Shown: in pieces, positions 1-8,188 of the stretch
Layout of the letters: each line of letters begins with the position of its first letter
Position numbering within the stretch: position 1 is the first letter of the stretch
Assembly: GCA_903844815.1 (NCBI GenBank)
Contig: CAIMVD010000033.1
Span: forward strand, 1-49,735
DNA length: 49,735 nucleotides
Direction of reading: 5' to 3'
Source: an uncultured Bacteroidota bacterium
Lineage (GTDB): Bacteria > Bacteroidota > Bacteroidia > Bacteroidales > VadinHA17
Program-made: the position numbers and the translations under genes
The notes under the pieces: model-generated
Database searches by the model: none
What the model saw: the letters and a program-made list of their open reading frames with translations, nothing else
Told to the model about the DNA's origin: nothing

Positions 1-90
1 AAAATGAAACTGAAAACTCATCCTGAAAACTGACTCGTGAACCACCGGCTAAAAAAACACTGGCTAAAAAATCAAATTTTATGCTTAATT

Positions 91-456
91 TTAGGTTTGT
101 GAATAAATCAGGTTAAATACCTCCGATAGAGTTTTTCTTTCCCCAACCTGCTTATTAAAGTGCTGCTTAAGCATCTCTGCCGTTACATATTGATACCTTT
201 CCTCAAGTTGAAGGTAGGCTTTCCATGCCTTGTTTCTATAAGTCTCAATTGTATTGTTAATAGTTTCAGCATCAGATTTGTTTCCTTTTATGGCACCAGA
301 ATTATTCCAACGGGCCGGTTCAATCCATTGTCTGGTACTTATCTCAACATGTTTTCCGTTAATTGTAATACGCATATAAACGGGAACTTTGCCATGCTTA
401 TTCAGTTTTTCATTCCTGATGAGAAACAAGACGGAATATGTATTATAACCTTTCAT
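91..456 (-). pseudogene. Truncated tyrosine recombinase (Arm DNA-binding N-terminus only)
   Basis: The 121 residues match the N-terminal Arm DNA-binding region of Bacteroidota phage/transposon integrases: a beta-rich start (residues about 5-40, with VPVYMRITINGKHVEIST), the 'RQWIEPARWN' turn, then a helical stretch entering the SAM-like core-binding domain (about 65-121). Family members are usually about 400 aa and end in a catalytic domain with R-H-R-Y residues. Here a TAA at 91-93 stops the frame before that domain, and the 90 bases beyond it show no recognisable recombinase sequence. It is therefore very probably inactive. It lies downstream of the tmRNA 3' end, a common attachment site for such enzymes, so I read it as the stump of an integrated element. 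A functional small DNA-binding protein is possible but less likely. Confidence 0.75.
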
Positions 457-814
457 TCTATATTTTTATAACATAATTTCTATTAAAGATATCCTTACCC
501 AAATTATTACATTGATCTTTAGTCGGTTATATTGGTCGTGGGTAAGATGGGGTAATTTTATAAATTCTAAGTTACCCACTTCAAAACCTTTGTTTATGGT
601 GTTTATATCATTTCGGGTAAGATGGGTAAGTAAATATTACGCCTATAGGAAACATTTTATTAAATTTTTTGACTATTTTCACTACTCATAATACACATAA
701 ATTCAACGCATTATATTACAATTCGGTTACCTATTTGCATTTTCACTTTTGAGGTAACCGATTAGGGGCATATAAACTGACATTATTTGATATAAAATGA
801 ATTCAAATATAAAC
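457..814. other. Gene-free region with clustered GGGTAAG motifs
   Basis: No coding sequence is convincing here. The heptamer GGGTAAG occurs on the plus strand at 540-546, 615-621 and 624-630 and as its complement at 494-500; close variants lie at 549-555 and 571-577. A 9-bp inverted repeat (CGGTTACCT at 724-732, AGGTAACCG at 752-760) follows. Clustered short motifs between a recombinase remnant and its likely attachment gene could be arm-type binding sites; that is inference. Confidence 0.4.
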
Positions 815-850
815 AAAAAGCCTCAATGTATCAACACATTGAGGCTTTTT
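815..850 (-). terminator. Rho-independent terminator after ssrA
   Basis: A perfect 15-bp stem (815-829 with 836-850) encloses a 6-nt loop. The outer five pairs are A-T, so the hairpin is flanked by a T-run on either strand and can work in both directions. It lies 25 nt past the mature tmRNA 3' end. Confidence 0.88.
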
Positions 851-874
851 AAAGTGAAATGTTTTTTTGTTCAG

Positions 875-1285
875 TGGAGCTGGCGGGAGTCGAACCCGCG
901 TCCAAACATGGAAATCATATGCTTTCTACATGCTTAGTCCTGCTTGATTTTCGTGACCTGTCAGCTGCAGAACAACCTAACCCGTCCTTATTTCCTGTTG
1001 TTTCGCCATCGGGTCGGAACTCCCCTCAGACTAGCCCCGGATTGCGTGCGCCTCCGTGTCGGGTTGGATCAGGGCTTGACCGCCCGGGAAGCGTCTCGTC
1101 CCAACACATGTGCTGAGAGATTATGCCTTTCGGCGTAAAGTGCTTAAGCTACTGTTATTCGCTTATGCTGCGAGAGCGTAATTAGATTCGCCTTTTGTTG
1201 TTTTGTGACACTGTTCAAGTGACGCGCCACCACACACTGCATGCTTACATAACATCCCTCATGCTGTCAAAACCAAGTCAGCCCC
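875..1285 (-). ncRNA. ssrA: Transfer-messenger RNA (tmRNA)
   Basis: tmRNA rescues stalled ribosomes with SmpB. The 5' end GGGGCUG (1285-1279) pairs over 7 bp with CAGCUCC (882-876) to form the tRNA-like acceptor stem, and the T-arm GGTTCGACTCCCGCC lies just inside the 3' end. The discriminator is A at 875; CCA is not encoded and must be added. The resume frame at 1192-1163 reads GESNYALAA followed by TAA, close to the Bacteroides-type tag GETNYALAA with Thr changed to Ser. The length of about 411 nt is normal. Pseudoknot-type GC-rich pairing lies between about 950 and 1110. Ends are set by acceptor-stem pairing; the precursor starts some bases upstream. Confidence 0.95.
1163..1192 (-). other. 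tmRNA proteolysis-tag reading frame
   Basis: Nine sense codons and TAA encode GESNYALAA. The terminal ALAA is the expected recognition end for ClpXP/ClpAP-type proteases. The frame begins with a Gly codon, as in Bacteroides, rather than the Ala codon used by enterobacteria. Confidence 0.9.
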
Positions 1286-1300
1286 GGATATTATCAACAG

Positions 1301-1308
1301 CAAAGGTA
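1301..1308 (-). promoter_or_regulatory. -7 box of the ssrA promoter
   Basis: TACCTTTG fits the Bacteroidota -7 consensus TAnnTTTG and lies 15 nt before the mature tmRNA 5' end, leaving room for a short 5' leader trimmed by RNase P. I see no good TTTG at the expected 19-bp distance upstream. Confidence 0.6.
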
Positions 1309-1382
1309 CAAAATTTGTTGCAAAAAGATTACCATCCCTAGTAAATTAAACCATTGTTGCTATCTTCGAACGACAACCGATA

Positions 1383-2615
1383 ATGTACTACGATATGGAA
1401 AAAATCCTGAAAGTGGGAATACTCCGTGAGACAAAGAACCCTCCCGACAGAAGAGTGCCTCTTACACCACCTCAGATAATTGCCCTGGAAGAGACTTATC
1501 CCTTTGTTGAGTTTTTTGTGCAGCCAAGCGACCTGAGATGCTATTCTAATGAAGAATATGAATACCTTAATATCCCGCTTAAGGAGGACCTCAGCGACTG
1601 CGATATCCTTTTAGGTGTCAAGGAAGTCGACAAACGAACCTTTATTCCGGGCAAAACATATATCTTCTTTTCCCATGTTGCAAAAAAACAGCCTCACAAC
1701 CGTGAGATGTTCATGGATATGGCTGAAAAGAGTCTGACCCTTATCGATTATGAATACCTTACTACTGACAGGGGGCAAAGGGTAGTCGCCTTTGGAAAAT
1801 ATGCAGGTATAGTAGGGGCATATAACGGGCTTAGAGCCAGGGGCATCAAAACCAACAGGTTCAAACTGAAGCCTGCCTACCAGTGCCGCGATCTGGATGA
1901 GATGTGGGCCGGTCTCAGACTGATCCAGCTGAAGCCGGGGCTAAAAGTGCTTGTAACCGGTGAAGGTCGCGTCTCAAGCGGGGCTATAGAAACACTGAGT
2001 GTATGCGATATGGTTCAGGTTGGTGTCGATGATTTCCTTAACAGGACTTTCGACGTTCCGGTTTTTTGCCAGATAGGTCCCGGCGACTATACAAGGCGGA
2101 AGGATGGTCTGGAATACAGTTTCAGCCATTTCGTGAGCAATCCGGGTGACTATGAATCAACCTTTCTTCCTTTTGCCAAAGTTACGGATATCTTAATTAC
2201 CGGGCATTACTGGGACCCGCGCTCGCCCATGTTCTTTTCAAAAGAGGATATGAAAAGCGATGATTTCAGAATAAGCATTATCGCCGATATAAGTTGCGAT
2301 GTTAACGGTCCTATACCTTCCACTCTTAGATCAACAACCATTTCAGATCCCTTTTATGCCTATAATCCTGTTCTTGAGAAGGAAGAACCTGCTTTTTCGC
2401 GCGATACAAATGTGACCGTAATGGCTATCGATAACCTTCCCGGTGAACTGCCCAGGGATGCTTCGCAGGATTTTGGCAAACAGTTGATAGGAAGTTTTTT
2501 GTATGATCTTTTTACAAAGGACGACAGCTATATGTTAAAAAAAGCTACAATCCTGAAAAACGGTAAGCTAACTCAACATTATGAATATCTCAATGATTAT
2601 CTTTCAGAAAAATAG
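1383..2615 (+). CDS. Lys1-like NAD-dependent dehydrogenase (AlaDH/PNT superfamily)
   Basis: The 410-aa protein resembles L-lysine-forming saccharopine dehydrogenase (Lys1) and related alanine dehydrogenase/transhydrogenase-fold enzymes. Visible markers are GILRETKNPPDRRVPLTP near the N-terminus, a VKEV lysine (about residue 80) and FSHVAKKQ histidine (about 98) that match the Lys1 catalytic Lys/His pair, the nucleotide loop VTGEGRVSSGA (about residues 193-203), and a C-terminal DNLPGELPRDAS motif characteristic of Lys1 proteins. The length suits the family (about 370-420 aa). In bacteria the true substrate is often unproven, so saccharopine is a family-based guess. An alternative ATG at 1395 gives MEKILKVG and is equally plausible. 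It is the first gene of a plus-strand series; the next gene starts about 100 bp later. Confidence 0.8.
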   Translation: MYYDMEKILKVGILRETKNPPDRRVPLTPPQIIALEETYPFVEFFVQPSDLRCYSNEEYEYLNIPLKEDLSDCDILLGVKEVDKRTFIPGKTYIFFSHVAKKQPHNREMFMDMAEKSLTLIDYEYLTTDRGQRVVAFGKYAGIVGAYNGLRARGIKTNRFKLKPAYQCRDLDEMWAGLRLIQLKPGLKVLVTGEGRVSSGAIETLSVCDMVQVGVDDFLNRTFDVPVFCQIGPGDYTRRKDGLEYSFSHFVSNPGDYESTFLPFAKVTDILITGHYWDPRSPMFFSKEDMKSDDFRISIIADISCDVNGPIPSTLRSTTISDPFYAYNPVLEKEEPAFSRDTNVTVMAIDNLPGELPRDASQDFGKQLIGSFLYDLFTKDDSYMLKKATILKNGKLTQHYEYLNDYLSEK

Positions 2616-2718
2616 ATTGAGAGGCATTTTTTACATCGGTACTTTATTGATCAGAATCATTCCGGTTATTCCTGTACCAAAATCAAATTCCAGATCTAGA
2701 ACCCCGAAAACCTTAATT

Positions 2719-5703
2719 ATGCAAAGAATCCTTGTTTTACTTTTTCTGCTGTTATCCCTCCGTATCAGCGCCCAGCAGGACAATGCTCCGGTTGTTGGTG
2801 TAAGCGACAGACGGGTCGATGTCTACGGACTCAGGAATGCCCGTGTCGTGGTTGATTATCAGACCACTTTAGAGAAAACTGATATACTGATCTCTAAAGG
2901 ACGGATCGAAGCAATCGGAACAAACCTTGTTTTTCCGAAAGGAACAATTGTTTATGATCTGACCGGAAAGACAGTCTATCCCTCATTCATAGATCCTTAT
3001 GCCGGAAACTATGGAATAAAGACGTCGGCACAACCCGCTGATGCGAATCCTTATGCAGCCTTTATGAATCCTGCGACAACAGGCAGGCAGGGACAGTCGA
3101 CGGCACCGGAGGCAAGGATTGCAGATTACTGGAACGACGGTATCAATTCATCATTTGACATATCATCTGAATTTATCCCGGATACAAAAACGGCCGCTGA
3201 ATATCGCCAGGCTGGTTTTGGGGCTGTTGTCACATTCAAAACCGATGGTATTGCCAGGGGCACATCGGCCCTTGTAACTACCGGCGACGGAAAAGCAAAT
3301 AACCAGATAATCAGGAATAAGGCAACTGCAAACTATTCCATATCTCGTGGTCGTTCGGGTGATCCTTATCCTACCTCGCAGTTTGGGGTGATAGCCCTTC
3401 TCCGCCAGGTCAATTATGATGCTCAATGGTATAAACAACTCCCTCCCGGATATCTGCATGATGATGGTCTCGAAGCCTATACTTCAAACCTTGCGCTTCC
3501 ACAGGTATTCGAGGTAACAGACAAACTTGAAATACTGCGCGTGGACAAGATTGGGAAGGAATTTGGAATAAACTATATAATAAAGGGCGGTGGCGATGAA
3601 TACCAGACTCTTAATGATATTAAGAAAGCGGGCAACACGCTTATTATCCCGGTCAATTATCCCGAAGCGCCTGATGTCAAGGATCCCTATGATGCTTCTT
3701 CAGTAAGTTATACATCTTTGAAACATTATGAACTTGCCCCTTTTAACCTGTCTCGGGTTTCGGGAGCAGGAATCAGCTTCGCTATTACCTCATCCGATTT
3801 GAAACAGCGCTCTTCCTTTCTGACAAACCTGAGAAAGGCTGTTAAGTGCGGACTGAAAGAGACTGAGGCTCTTAAGGCACTCACCTACACTCCTTCAGTT
3901 ATTATCGGTGCATCGGAACTAGTAGGAGCCATAAAAAAGAATATGATTGCAAACCTGCTTGTCACTTCAGGCAATATTTTCACCGATGACTGTGTTATTT
4001 ACGAAAACTGGGTTCAGGGTGTACCTTACAGACTGATCGATTTAAGAATAAAGGATCTCAGGGGCACTTACAAACTTTCGGTTGACACCGCAAATTATAA
4101 AATGGTATTATCAGGTACTATTGACAAACCATCTGTAAAGATTAACCACGATTCGACAGAAATAAAGGGAGCGACCTTTACTCCCGACAAGGACCTTGTA
4201 AGCATTACCTTTGAAAGGGCAAAGCGCAGGTACAGATTATCGGGATATTTGGTTGCCGGAGGCATCGAAGGAAAAGGACAGCTGGAGGATGGTACCTGGC
4301 TCAAATGGGGAGCTGTTTATGAGGGATCCGCTCCGGAAAACGCCTCGAAGCCAAAAAGACCGCAACCTGTGACTGAACCAGGAAAGGTAATCTACCCGTT
4401 TACGGCCTATGGACAGCCCGATTTGCCAAAGCAGGAGGATGTCTTGTTCCGGAATGCGACCGTTTGGACTTGCGAAAAAGAGGGAAAATTGCTAAATACC
4501 GATGTACTGGTTCAAAAAGGGAAAATTGCTGCAATAGGCAAGGAACTTAAGGCTCCGGACGGCATTAGGGTCATTGATGCCTCAGGGATGCATCTTACTC
4601 CCGGTATTATAGACGAGCATTCTCACATAGCATCGGAAGCTACAAATGAAGTTGGACAGGCGATTACTTCAGAAGTCCGGACAGGAGATGTGGTTGATCC
4701 TGAAGATCCAACCATTTACAGGCAGCTTTCAGGCGGAGTTACACTGTCGCATGTGCTTCATGGCTCTGCAAATCCGATTGGAGGACAATCGATACTAATT
4801 AAGGAGCGCTGGGGACATAATGCTGAGGAGATGAAGGTTGAAAACCAGGTTGGATTCCTGAAACATGCACTGGGGGAGAATGTTAAACGGACCACGGGAC
4901 GGTACCCTAATTCCAGAATGGGAACAGAACAGATTATCCGGGATGCGTACCAGAGAGCCATTGATTACAATAAGCAATGGAAAGACTGGAATGCTCTGAA
5001 GCCGGCTGAAAGGGTTGGAAAGATTCCTCCGCGCCACGACCTGGAGTTGGATCCAATCGTTGATGTACTCGAAAAAAGAAGCTTTATTGAGTGTCATACC
5101 TATGTACAGTCTGAAGGAACAATGATAATGAACCTGGCAAAGGATTTTGGGGTGAAGGTGAATTCGCTGATCCATTTCAATGAGGGATATAAAATTGCCG
5201 ACCAGATAGTTGAACATGGTGCTGCAGCATCCGTTTTCTCCGATTGGTGGGATTACAAGTATGAGGTGTATGAGGGAAGTGCTTATAATGCTTCTCTTCT
5301 CGTTAGTCAGGGTGTTCTTACCTGCATCCATTCCGATGACTCTGAAATGGGCCGAAGACTTAACCAGGAAGCAGGGAAAGTAATGAAATACGGTGGAATC
5401 AGCGAAACAGAAGCTTTAAAGCTTGTTACAATAAATCCTGCAATAATGCTTCACCTTGGCGACCGTACCGGCAGTATTAAAGCAGGAAAAGATGCCGACC
5501 TTGTGCTATGGACTGACTATCCTATGTCGGTTTATGCTAAGGCCGCAAAGACAATGGTTGATGGTACCATTTATTTCGATGAGGAAAACGATACGAAAAT
5601 GAAAGAAGAAATAACTGCCGAGCGTAACAGGATAATCTCAAATATCCTTCGTGAATCTGCAGTACCGGCAGGTAGTTCAACTCCTAACTTCCCAAGACGA
5701 TGA
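2719..5703 (+). CDS. Secreted tandem-domain amidohydrolase
   Basis: The frame is open from 2581, but the ATG at 2719 gives a clear signal peptide (MQRILVLLFLLLSLRISAQ), so I place the start there (994 aa). Two amidohydrolase-type halves are visible. The N-terminal half (about 30-500) has the small beta-domain 'GRIEAIG' and 'GKTVYPSFIDPYAG', where the metal-binding HxH is missing. The C-terminal half (about 575-970) keeps the set: H634/H636 (DEHSH), H793 (IECHTY), H819 (SLIHF) and D873 (IHSDDS). It resembles imidazolonepropionase-type and Xaa-Pro-dipeptidase-like amidohydrolases. The substrate is unknown. The stop overlaps the next ATG by 4 bp, so translation is probably coupled to the second amidohydrolase-like gene. 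Confidence 0.87.
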   Translation: MQRILVLLFLLLSLRISAQQDNAPVVGVSDRRVDVYGLRNARVVVDYQTTLEKTDILISKGRIEAIGTNLVFPKGTIVYDLTGKTVYPSFIDPYAGNYGIKTSAQPADANPYAAFMNPATTGRQGQSTAPEARIADYWNDGINSSFDISSEFIPDTKTAAEYRQAGFGAVVTFKTDGIARGTSALVTTGDGKANNQIIRNKATANYSISRGRSGDPYPTSQFGVIALLRQVNYDAQWYKQLPPGYLHDDGLEAYTSNLALPQVFEVTDKLEILRVDKIGKEFGINYIIKGGGDEYQTLNDIKKAGNTLIIPVNYPEAPDVKDPYDASSVSYTSLKHYELAPFNLSRVSGAGISFAITSSDLKQRSSFLTNLRKAVKCGLKETEALKALTYTPSVIIGASELVGAIKKNMIANLLVTSGNIFTDDCVIYENWVQGVPYRLIDLRIKDLRGTYKLSVDTANYKMVLSGTIDKPSVKINHDSTEIKGATFTPDKDLVSITFERAKRRYRLSGYLVAGGIEGKGQLEDGTWLKWGAVYEGSAPENASKPKRPQPVTEPGKVIYPFTAYGQPDLPKQEDVLFRNATVWTCEKEGKLLNTDVLVQKGKIAAIGKELKAPDGIRVIDASGMHLTPGIIDEHSHIASEATNEVGQAITSEVRTGDVVDPEDPTIYRQLSGGVTLSHVLHGSANPIGGQSILIKERWGHNAEEMKVENQVGFLKHALGENVKRTTGRYPNSRMGTEQIIRDAYQRAIDYNKQWKDWNALKPAERVGKIPPRHDLELDPIVDVLEKRSFIECHTYVQSEGTMIMNLAKDFGVKVNSLIHFNEGYKIADQIVEHGAAASVFSDWWDYKYEVYEGSAYNASLLVSQGVLTCIHSDDSEMGRRLNQEAGKVMKYGGISETEALKLVTINPAIMLHLGDRTGSIKAGKDADLVLWTDYPMSVYAKAAKTMVDGTIYFDEENDTKMKEEITAERNRIISNILRESAVPAGSSTPNFPRR

Positions 5704-7028
5704 AAAGAAAAATTTATATATCAGGGTTATTGATTTTTGCCTTCATGTACGGGCTAACGGCCCAGGTTCCGGTTGTAGCGCCGGTACAAAAGAAGAATAT
5801 TGTGCTAACAGGCGGTACTATTCATACGGGTACCGGTGAAGTCATTGAAAACGGAGTTGTAGTCTTTTCAGGAGGAAAGATTACTGCCATTGGTAAAGTT
5901 TCAATGATTACTGTTGATAAAGCTGGTTCTGAAGTTATCGATGTTACCGGTAAACAGGTTTATCCTGGTCTGATATATCCCAATACCAGCTTAGGGTTGG
6001 TTGAAATAGGCAGCGGAGTTGATGTGGCAACTGATAACAGGGAAATTGGCGATCTTAATCCCAACGTTAGGGCAATTGCAGCATACAATACTGATTCCCA
6101 TGTGATTCCTGTAGTAAGGTCGAACGGGATACTGATAGCTCAGATTGTTCCAACCGGGACTCTTCTTCCAGGGACATCAAGTGTTGTCCAGCTCGACGCA
6201 TGGAACTGGGAAGATGCCGCCTACAGGATTGACAATGGAATACAGATGGGCTGGCCCAGGAAATCGGCTGCAGGAGGCAGGGGAGGAGCAGCTTTTTCAC
6301 CTCAGGGAGCCGGCACAGGAACTGCTGCTTATGATAAAAATGTAGAGGCTCTCGAAAAAATATTCGCCGATGCTGAAGCCTATATCTCATCACCTGCACC
6401 TGAAAACAGGAACCTAAGGCTTGAAGCTCTCAGGGGATTGTTCGACGGTACCAAAACTCTGTTTATAAGCTGTTCGGAACCGAAGGGCATAATTGCTTCA
6501 ATCTCATTTGCCAGGAGGCATGGGGTTAAAAAAACTGTTCTTGTGGGAGCCGATGAGTCCGCCTGGGAGGTTAAGGATTTTTTGAAGGAGAATAATATCT
6601 CACTACTTCTGGCCAATCCATTCAGTCTTCCAAAATATGAATACAGCGATACCCACCTTCCATATAAACTTGCAGCAATGTTTAAAAATGAAGGAATTCT
6701 TGTTGGTTTAACCTATTCTGCGCAGGCTTACGGGAATCTTCCTTTTGCCGCCGGACAGACGGTGCCTTACGGCCTCACTAAAGAGGAAGCCCTGCAGACC
6801 GTCACCCTGAATACTGCAAAGATACTTGGGATCGATGATATTACCGGTTCCCTTGAGGTAGGGAAGGATGCAAATATTGTAGTGTCGACAGGTGATATAC
6901 TCGATATGGCGACAAATAATATCGAATATGCATTCATAACAGGTCGCGAAATAAGCCTTGATAACAAACATAAACAGCTTTACAGACGTTTTCAGACAAA
7001 ATTTAAAAACCAGAAGGCATCTAAGTAA
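5700..7028 (+). CDS. Secreted amidohydrolase-fold protein lacking the HxH motif
   Basis: This 442-aa protein has a signal peptide (MKRKIYISGLLIFAFMYGLTAQ) and an amidohydrolase outline: 'GGTIHTGTGEVIENGVVV' and 'GGKITAIGKV' of the small beta-domain, 'KQVYPGLIYPNTSLGL' where an active enzyme would read DxHxH, and the C-terminal 'LNTAKILGIDDITGSLEVGKDANIVV' closing motif. The metal-ligand histidines are absent at the usual place, as in the N-terminal half of the preceding protein, which it resembles. It may be a non-catalytic partner of that protein; the 4-bp overlap of the two genes supports a stoichiometric pair, but this is inference. Confidence 0.85.
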   Translation: MKRKIYISGLLIFAFMYGLTAQVPVVAPVQKKNIVLTGGTIHTGTGEVIENGVVVFSGGKITAIGKVSMITVDKAGSEVIDVTGKQVYPGLIYPNTSLGLVEIGSGVDVATDNREIGDLNPNVRAIAAYNTDSHVIPVVRSNGILIAQIVPTGTLLPGTSSVVQLDAWNWEDAAYRIDNGIQMGWPRKSAAGGRGGAAFSPQGAGTGTAAYDKNVEALEKIFADAEAYISSPAPENRNLRLEALRGLFDGTKTLFISCSEPKGIIASISFARRHGVKKTVLVGADESAWEVKDFLKENNISLLLANPFSLPKYEYSDTHLPYKLAAMFKNEGILVGLTYSAQAYGNLPFAAGQTVPYGLTKEEALQTVTLNTAKILGIDDITGSLEVGKDANIVVSTGDILDMATNNIEYAFITGREISLDNKHKQLYRRFQTKFKNQKASK

Positions 7029-8179
7029 TGACGAAGATAATTTCACTCGGGCCGGCCCACCCTTACAGGGGCGGACTGGCTTCATTCAGCGACCGTCTTG
7101 CGCTGCAGTTTATTGCGGAGGGTCATGAGATTGAAATTATTACCTTCACTCTGCAATATCCCGGGCTTCTCTTTCCCGGCAAATCTCAGTATACAGATGG
7201 TCCTGCTCCGGCCGGGGTAAAAATAACACGCCGGCTCAATTCAATAAACCCATTCAACTGGATAAGTGTAGGGTTGGAGATTAAAAGTAAGAAGCCTGAT
7301 ATTCTGCTCCTGAGGTACTGGCTGCCGTTCATGGGGCCCTCCCTTGGTACCGTAGCCAGAATAGCACGATGGAACCGTCATACAAGAGTCATTTGTATCT
7401 TTGATAATGTGGTGCCTCATGAGAAAAGACCGGGAGACAAGATCCTGACGCACTATCTTACCGGAAGTATTGATGGAGCTGTTGTAATGTCGCAAACCGT
7501 GCTTGTTGACCTGAGAACTTTTAATAGTCGGATTCCTGCCAGACTTAGTCCGCATCCGCTTTTCGATAACTACGGCGATGCAGTCAGTAAAAAAGAAGCC
7601 TCTGCCGCACTTAATCTGGATCCGGGGAATTCTTATATTTTATTCTTTGGTTTTATCAGGGCCTATAAGGGATTGGATTTGCTTATCGAAGCATTTTCGT
7701 CTGAAAAGTTAAGGAACAGGGGCATTAAGCTTATCATTGCCGGTGAGTTTTATGAAGATGATAAGCCATACAGGGATCTTATACAGAAATTTAACCTTGG
7801 GAACGATGTACTTATTTATGACAAATTCATCAGGGATGAAGAAGTATCGTTGTTTTTCAGCATAGCAGACCTGGTTGTACAACCTTACAAGTCAGCTACC
7901 CAAAGCGGTGTTACGCAAATAGCATTCCATTTTAATAAGCCTATGATCGTAACTGATGTAGGTGGCTTGAGGGAAATAGTTCCTGACGGCAGATGCGGTT
8001 ATGTCGTTAATCCCGATCCTGATGCCATAACTGAAGCTATTGCGGATTATTACGATAATGCAAGGGAGAAATCCTTCACTGAAGGCGTCATAAGGGAGAA
8101 GGAGAAGTTTTCCTGGAAAAGGATGACCTCCTCAATACTTGAGATCTGGAAAGAATCCGGTAAGTTATCCGGGAATTAG
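7028..8179 (+). CDS. Family 4 glycosyltransferase
   Basis: GT-B fold glycosyltransferase of 383 aa. The N-terminal half starts with 'ISLGPAHPYRGGLASFSDRLA', the glycine-rich acceptor-side loop. The C-terminal half holds the nucleotide-sugar site: 'ILFFGFIRAYKGLDLLIEAF' (about residues 210-230), 'KLIIAGEF', and 'ADLVVQPYKSATQSGVTQIAF' (about 280-300), the E/S-x7-E-like region of GT4 enzymes, followed by 'PMIVTDVGGLREIV'. No transmembrane segment is evident, so it is probably cytoplasmic or membrane-peripheral. Its ATG overlaps the previous stop (TAATG), giving coupled translation with the two amidohydrolase-like genes. Donor and acceptor sugars cannot be told. Confidence 0.87.
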   Translation: MTKIISLGPAHPYRGGLASFSDRLALQFIAEGHEIEIITFTLQYPGLLFPGKSQYTDGPAPAGVKITRRLNSINPFNWISVGLEIKSKKPDILLLRYWLPFMGPSLGTVARIARWNRHTRVICIFDNVVPHEKRPGDKILTHYLTGSIDGAVVMSQTVLVDLRTFNSRIPARLSPHPLFDNYGDAVSKKEASAALNLDPGNSYILFFGFIRAYKGLDLLIEAFSSEKLRNRGIKLIIAGEFYEDDKPYRDLIQKFNLGNDVLIYDKFIRDEEVSLFFSIADLVVQPYKSATQSGVTQIAFHFNKPMIVTDVGGLREIVPDGRCGYVVNPDPDAITEAIADYYDNAREKSFTEGVIREKEKFSWKRMTSSILEIWKESGKLSGN

Positions 8180-8188
8180 ATTATCCGG

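Noticed and set aside
859-1138. Open frames on the plus strand
   Set aside because: They lie opposite the tmRNA gene, whose acceptor stem, tag frame and terminator are clear.
1361-1368. TATCTTCG as a promoter -7 box for the Lys1-like gene
   Set aside because: It differs from TAnnTTTG at a conserved T and has no TTTG upstream, so I did not list it.
2581-2718. N-terminal extension of the amidohydrolase
   Set aside because: The extension overlaps the preceding gene and would bury a clear signal peptide that starts at 2719.
4795-5331. 178-codon open frame on the minus strand
   Set aside because: It is antisense to the catalytic half of the amidohydrolase, where the metal ligands are conserved on the plus strand.
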